A DNA stretch of 25,281 nt from contig JAZNGM010000014.1 in the NCBI GenBank assembly GCA_045576455.1, positions 1 through 25,281 of the forward strand. Direction: 5' to 3'. This DNA comes from RGIG4034 sp045576455. Lineage in GTDB: Bacteria; Bacillota; Clostridia; Lachnospirales; Lachnospiraceae. The notes beneath the pieces are model-generated. The model did not search any database, was not told where the DNA came from, and saw nothing but the letters and a program-made list of their open reading frames with translations. The first letter of the stretch is position 1, and every line of letters starts with the position of its first letter. Position numbers and translations under genes: made by a program. Positions 22,639-25,281 of this stretch are shown one piece after another.

Positions 22639-22653
22639 GGTATGTTACAATAT

Positions 22654-23583
22654 CTAAGAAAAACTTATTACTTCCTGCTTCGGTGTTTTGCAGGTCTTCA
22701 TGGTCTTAGCATATAATACCGGCCCCTCAGAACCATAAATATCCGAATGCTCCACTTTAACCGTAACGGTTATCTTTACCCATTCCTTTTCCGGAACAGA
22801 TTCGATGCCATCGTACTTACACACATATCCTAAAAAGGCAATGTCATCCGCACAACATGTCATCGTCATTCTTCCCGGCACAAACATACCCTTCGGGAAT
22901 TTTTCAGGCTTCATAACTTGTGCCACATATGTTATTTCTTTATCGAAATAGCGCTCCGGATGCTCCATCATATCCATATACCAGATGACATACTGCATAT
23001 CATTTAAATCCAAAGAAGTCTTATTCAAATCGTATGGAAGTTCATCCTCCATCATCTCATTTACTTCTCCATTGGCATCTTCAAATACAATCTGTGCATT
23101 CTGGTTAATAACCTTGATATTTCTCTTGTATGTACTTAATTCTTTAATTCCGTCGCAGCGGTTAAAAATAATTAACTCTGACTTACGAAGCATCTCCGCA
23201 AGAAGCGACTTCATATTGGTATAGTACATAGGGAAAGTAGAAGCATCAATTAAGGTTACCTGCTGGGATAAAGACCAATGCCACGGAAATTTAACATCCT
23301 TATAATTCCACATACCGTTGAATTCGATGATAATCCGCTCCGGCTTATACTTCTTTTCAAGTTCCATCAAATAAGCCGTTGTGAACTCTTCCTCATCCTC
23401 TATTACTTCCATAACCGTCTTCGTTCTCTTTAAGAGCTCCGCTTCATACTCTTCCACACCTTCTTCACACACGATAAGAAGGGTTGTTCCCTTCGTTTGA
23501 AAATAAGGTTGGGATATTGTATATTTGATAAATTCTGTTTTACCACTCTCTAAAAAACCATTTATTACAAAAACCGGTTTCAT
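22654..23583 (-). CDS. CobW/COG0523-like GTPase with DUF1980-like C-terminus
   Basis: The 309-residue protein opens with a P-loop VFVINGFLESGKTEFI, a variant of the COG0523 GFLGAGKTT loop. ERIIIEFNGMW, QVTLIDASTF and LIIFNRCDGI follow as the other GTPase strands. The CxCC metal motif of true COG0523 proteins is absent. The C-terminal 100 residues (FVPGRMTMTCCADDIAFLGY, then WVKITVTVKVEH, VLYAKTM) resemble the DUF1980/YcgQ domain, whose RF.i.CC.AD stretch includes paired cysteines. The match is from memory. It starts 51 nt after the other COG0523 gene, so the two are probably co-transcribed and act in metal (likely zinc) handling. Confidence 0.8.
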   Translation of the reverse strand: MKPVFVINGFLESGKTEFIKYTISQPYFQTKGTTLLIVCEEGVEEYEAELLKRTKTVMEVIEDEEEFTTAYLMELEKKYKPERIIIEFNGMWNYKDVKFPWHWSLSQQVTLIDASTFPMYYTNMKSLLAEMLRKSELIIFNRCDGIKELSTYKRNIKVINQNAQIVFEDANGEVNEMMEDELPYDLNKTSLDLNDMQYVIWYMDMMEHPERYFDKEITYVAQVMKPEKFPKGMFVPGRMTMTCCADDIAFLGYVCKYDGIESVPEKEWVKITVTVKVEHSDIYGSEGPVLYAKTMKTCKTPKQEVISFS

Positions 23584-23634
23584 TTACTGATACTCTCCAT
23601 TTCATAACTGAATTTAGGCCAAATATGCTTGAAT

Positions 23635-24852
23635 TTAAGCAAATAACTCTTCTAACTTCGCTTCATCTATTTTTGAACCGATAACACAAAGTTTTCCGGT
23701 AACATCAGATTTACCTTCCCTGATATTAATTTCGCCCGGAACATAGTCAAAATATATAAAGCTTCCACTGTCAGAAGGAATCATTCCTTTTGCTCTCAAG
23801 ATAATGCCATATTCCCCGGTATCCAATGCATTAAGAATTTCTTCAATTCTCTCTTTAGAATAACGTACCGGAGTCTCTTTACCCCAGCTTGTAAACACTT
23901 CATCAGCATGGTGATGGTGATGTTCATGGTCATGATGATGTCCGCAGCAGCACTCCTCGCCGTCTTCATGGTGGTGGTGATGGCCGTGCTCATGGTCGCA
24001 TTCATGGTCATGTCCGTGCTCGTGGTCATGATGATGCCCGCAGCAGCACTCCTCACCATCTTCATGGTGGTGATGGCCGTGCTCGTGGTCGCATTCATGG
24101 TCATGGCCGTGCTCGTGGTCGTGATGATGTCCGCAGCAACACTCCTCACCGTCTTCATGGTGGTGGTGATGGCCGTGCTCATGCTCGCATTCATGGTCAT
24201 GGCCGTGCTCATGCTCGTGTTGCATCTCATGAAGCATTTCCTCTTTAAGATTTCTGCTTCCGCCTTCCATCGCAGAAATAATCACCTGGCTGTCAAGTTC
24301 ATCCCACGGTGTTGTAATAATAACGGCTTCCTTATTATGCTCACGAAGCATTGCAATACAATCCGTAAGCTTCTTTTCGTCTATTTTATCTGTCCGGCTA
24401 AGCACTATCGTTGCCGCATTTTCAATCTGGTTTAAGAAGAACTCGCCAAAGTTCTTGATATACATCTTGCATTTAGTTGCATCAACTACTACCACTGAAC
24501 TGTTTAACACAACTTCTACATCTGTTTTGACATCCGTAACCGCTTTAACAACATCAGAAAGCTTACCTACACCGGATGGCTCTATAAGTATTCTTTCAGG
24601 TTCATATGTATCAATTACTTCTTTTAAAGAAGTACCAAAGTCACCTACCAGCGAACAACAGATACATCCTGAATTCATCTCTTTTATTTCAATACCGGAC
24701 TCTTTTAAAAATCCGCCATCAATTCCGATTTCACCAAATTCATTCTCAATTAATACTACTTTTTCTTTGTTTAATTCTTCTTTTAATAACTTCTTAATAA
24801 GCGTTGTTTTTCCTGCACCCAAAAAGCCGGAAAAAATATCAATCTTTGTCAC
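23635..24852 (-). CDS. COG0523 metal-chaperone GTPase with His/Cys-rich repeats
   Basis: The 405-residue protein has Walker A FSGFLGAGKTTLIKKLL, ENEFGEIGIDG, the family CxCC motif in NSGCICCSLVGDFG, ILIEPSGVGKLSDV (Walker B region) and LSRTDKI in place of NKxD. A large insert (roughly residues 210-315) is made of His, Glu, Asp and Cys repeats, and a C-terminal CobW domain follows (GEYGIILRAKGMIPSDSGSF). Such proteins deliver zinc or other metals under shortage; the insert would bind or buffer metal. GTG 24852 follows GGAGG by 8 nt. The longer TTG start (24867) overlaps that site and is unlikely. It lies only 27 nt behind rnpB. Confidence 0.92.
   Translation of the reverse strand: MTKIDIFSGFLGAGKTTLIKKLLKEELNKEKVVLIENEFGEIGIDGGFLKESGIEIKEMNSGCICCSLVGDFGTSLKEVIDTYEPERILIEPSGVGKLSDVVKAVTDVKTDVEVVLNSSVVVVDATKCKMYIKNFGEFFLNQIENAATIVLSRTDKIDEKKLTDCIAMLREHNKEAVIITTPWDELDSQVIISAMEGGSRNLKEEMLHEMQHEHEHGHDHECEHEHGHHHHHEDGEECCCGHHHDHEHGHDHECDHEHGHHHHEDGEECCCGHHHDHEHGHDHECDHEHGHHHHHEDGEECCCGHHHDHEHHHHHADEVFTSWGKETPVRYSKERIEEILNALDTGEYGIILRAKGMIPSDSGSFIYFDYVPGEINIREGKSDVTGKLCVIGSKIDEAKLEELFA
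23911..24226 (-). repeat. Coding repeat for the His/Cys-rich metal-binding insert
   Basis: Three near-identical units of 31-32 codons (spacing 96 and 93 bp; the CCCGHHH part lies at about 23942, 24038 and 24131) encode HEHGHDHEC, HEHGHHHH and EDGEECCCGHHHD in turn. The middle unit lacks one His. Low divergence shows recent duplication. Confidence 0.9.
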
Positions 24853-24879
24853 TTTTACTACCTCCAAAATCTATTATGA

Positions 24880-25236
24880 AATGAGCAGGACGATAAGCCG
24901 GGTTATGTCGTTGAATGATCATCTATCTAGAGCTGTTGTTACCAGCAGCTTCAAGCGCCCTACCTGAAAGCAGACCGGGCAAGTCTTAAGCTTTCTATTT
25001 GGTCTTGCTTCGGATGGGGTTTACATGGACCCTGTACATTACTGCACAAGCGGTAGTCTCTTACACTACCTTTCCACCCTTACCATAAGGAAAACCTTAT
25101 GGCGGTATATTTCTGTTGCACTATCCTTGGAGTCGCCTCCACCGGACGTTATCCGGCATCCTGCCCTGCGAAGCCCGGACTTTCCTCACCCGCACACGTA
25201 AAACGCATGCGGCCGCGATCATTTGTCCTACTCATT
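24880..25236 (-). ncRNA. rnpB: RNase P RNA, type A
   Basis: Read on the - strand, the 5' part has GAGGAAAGTCCGGGCT, the universal CR-I region, followed by GCAGGATGCCGG. The middle has GGTGGAAAGGTAGTGTAAGAG, here cited as GGAAAGGTAGTG and GTAAGAG, and ACAGAAATATACCGCC. The 3' part has GATAAGCCGGG as complement and ends in GTCCTGCTCATT. That end pairs with the 5' AATGAGTAGGAC to form a 12-bp P1 helix (24880-24891 with 25225-25236). Its length of about 357 nt fits the type A RNA that cleaves tRNA 5' leaders. Confidence 0.93.
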
Positions 25237-25239
25237 ATT

Positions 25240-25279
25240 CATATACATCATTACTTGCATATACATTCAGCATATACAT
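25240..25279. repeat. Three copies of CATATACAT upstream of rnpB
   Basis: Exact 9-bp copies lie at 25240-25248, 25258-25266 and 25271-25279, just upstream of the rnpB 5' end. They may contain its promoter or a regulator site. The window ends here, so the pattern may continue. Confidence 0.6.
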
Positions 25280-25281
25280 CT

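Noticed and set aside
23908..24435. Long + strand open frame rich in Met and Val opposite the His-rich region
   Set aside because: It is the antisense shadow of the CAT/CAC-rich His repeats; a frame stays open because the repeat has no stop in that phase.
24853..24879. Zur-type operator in front of the COG0523 gene
   Set aside because: The 27-nt gap holds only the ribosome binding site, and no AAATCGTAAT-like palindrome is present.

Overview
The window reads as a low-GC Gram-positive chromosome, most likely a Lachnospiraceae-type Clostridia. The reasons are AGGAGG-type ribosome binding sites, tightly packed operons, TTGnnn/TATAAT-like promoters, a clustered folate operon, a separate aspartate carbamoyltransferase regulatory subunit (pyrBI), DUF815, CmpB-type and DUF5050-type proteins, and an RNase P RNA. 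The species cannot be named from sequence alone.

Layout. Bases 1-3835 (+ strand) carry the 3' part of a repeat-rich membrane protein, a GT39-type membrane glycosyltransferase and an AraC-type regulator fused to a GGDEF domain. Bases 12056-4192 (- strand) form one long run, pheA, DUF815 ATPase, ppx, ppk, maf, Cof-type HAD phosphatase and a small acidic protein, with a clear promoter before pheA. This joins aromatic amino acid synthesis to polyphosphate turnover and nucleotide/phosphate housekeeping. A divergent + gene (12225-13253) encodes a membrane-anchored DUF5050-like protein. Bases 17261-13211 (- strand) form a folate operon, folC, folE, HD-domain protein, folP and folB-folK fusion, whose open reading frames mostly overlap.

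Bases 17323-19933 hold a CmpB-type membrane protein (+) and a PH-domain protein (-). Between them, the terminator hairpin downstream of the PH-domain gene appears to have been split by a 1.7 kb cassette with IS ends. The cassette contains two decayed IS3-type remnants flanking an orphan ABC solute-binding lipoprotein gene.

Bases 19951-21770 hold a 145-bp block of repeats phased at about 10.5 bp, two candidate promoters, an attenuator-like hairpin, pyrB, pyrI and a strong terminator. The terminator is also the first, divergent unit of a 17-unit tandem array with a 53-bp period (21741-22638). Every unit can form a hairpin followed by a T-run. Downstream on the - strand are two COG0523 (CobW-like) metal-chaperone GTPases, one with a very His/Cys-rich repeat insert and one that looks fused to a DUF1980-like domain. 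They lie directly behind rnpB with no room for their own promoter.

The strongest leads are the amplified terminator-like array, the helically phased repeats before pyrBI, the IS-borne solute-binding protein inside a split terminator, and the rnpB/COG0523 arrangement. All functional readings of these are inference from sequence alone; no search, folding program or expression data was available.
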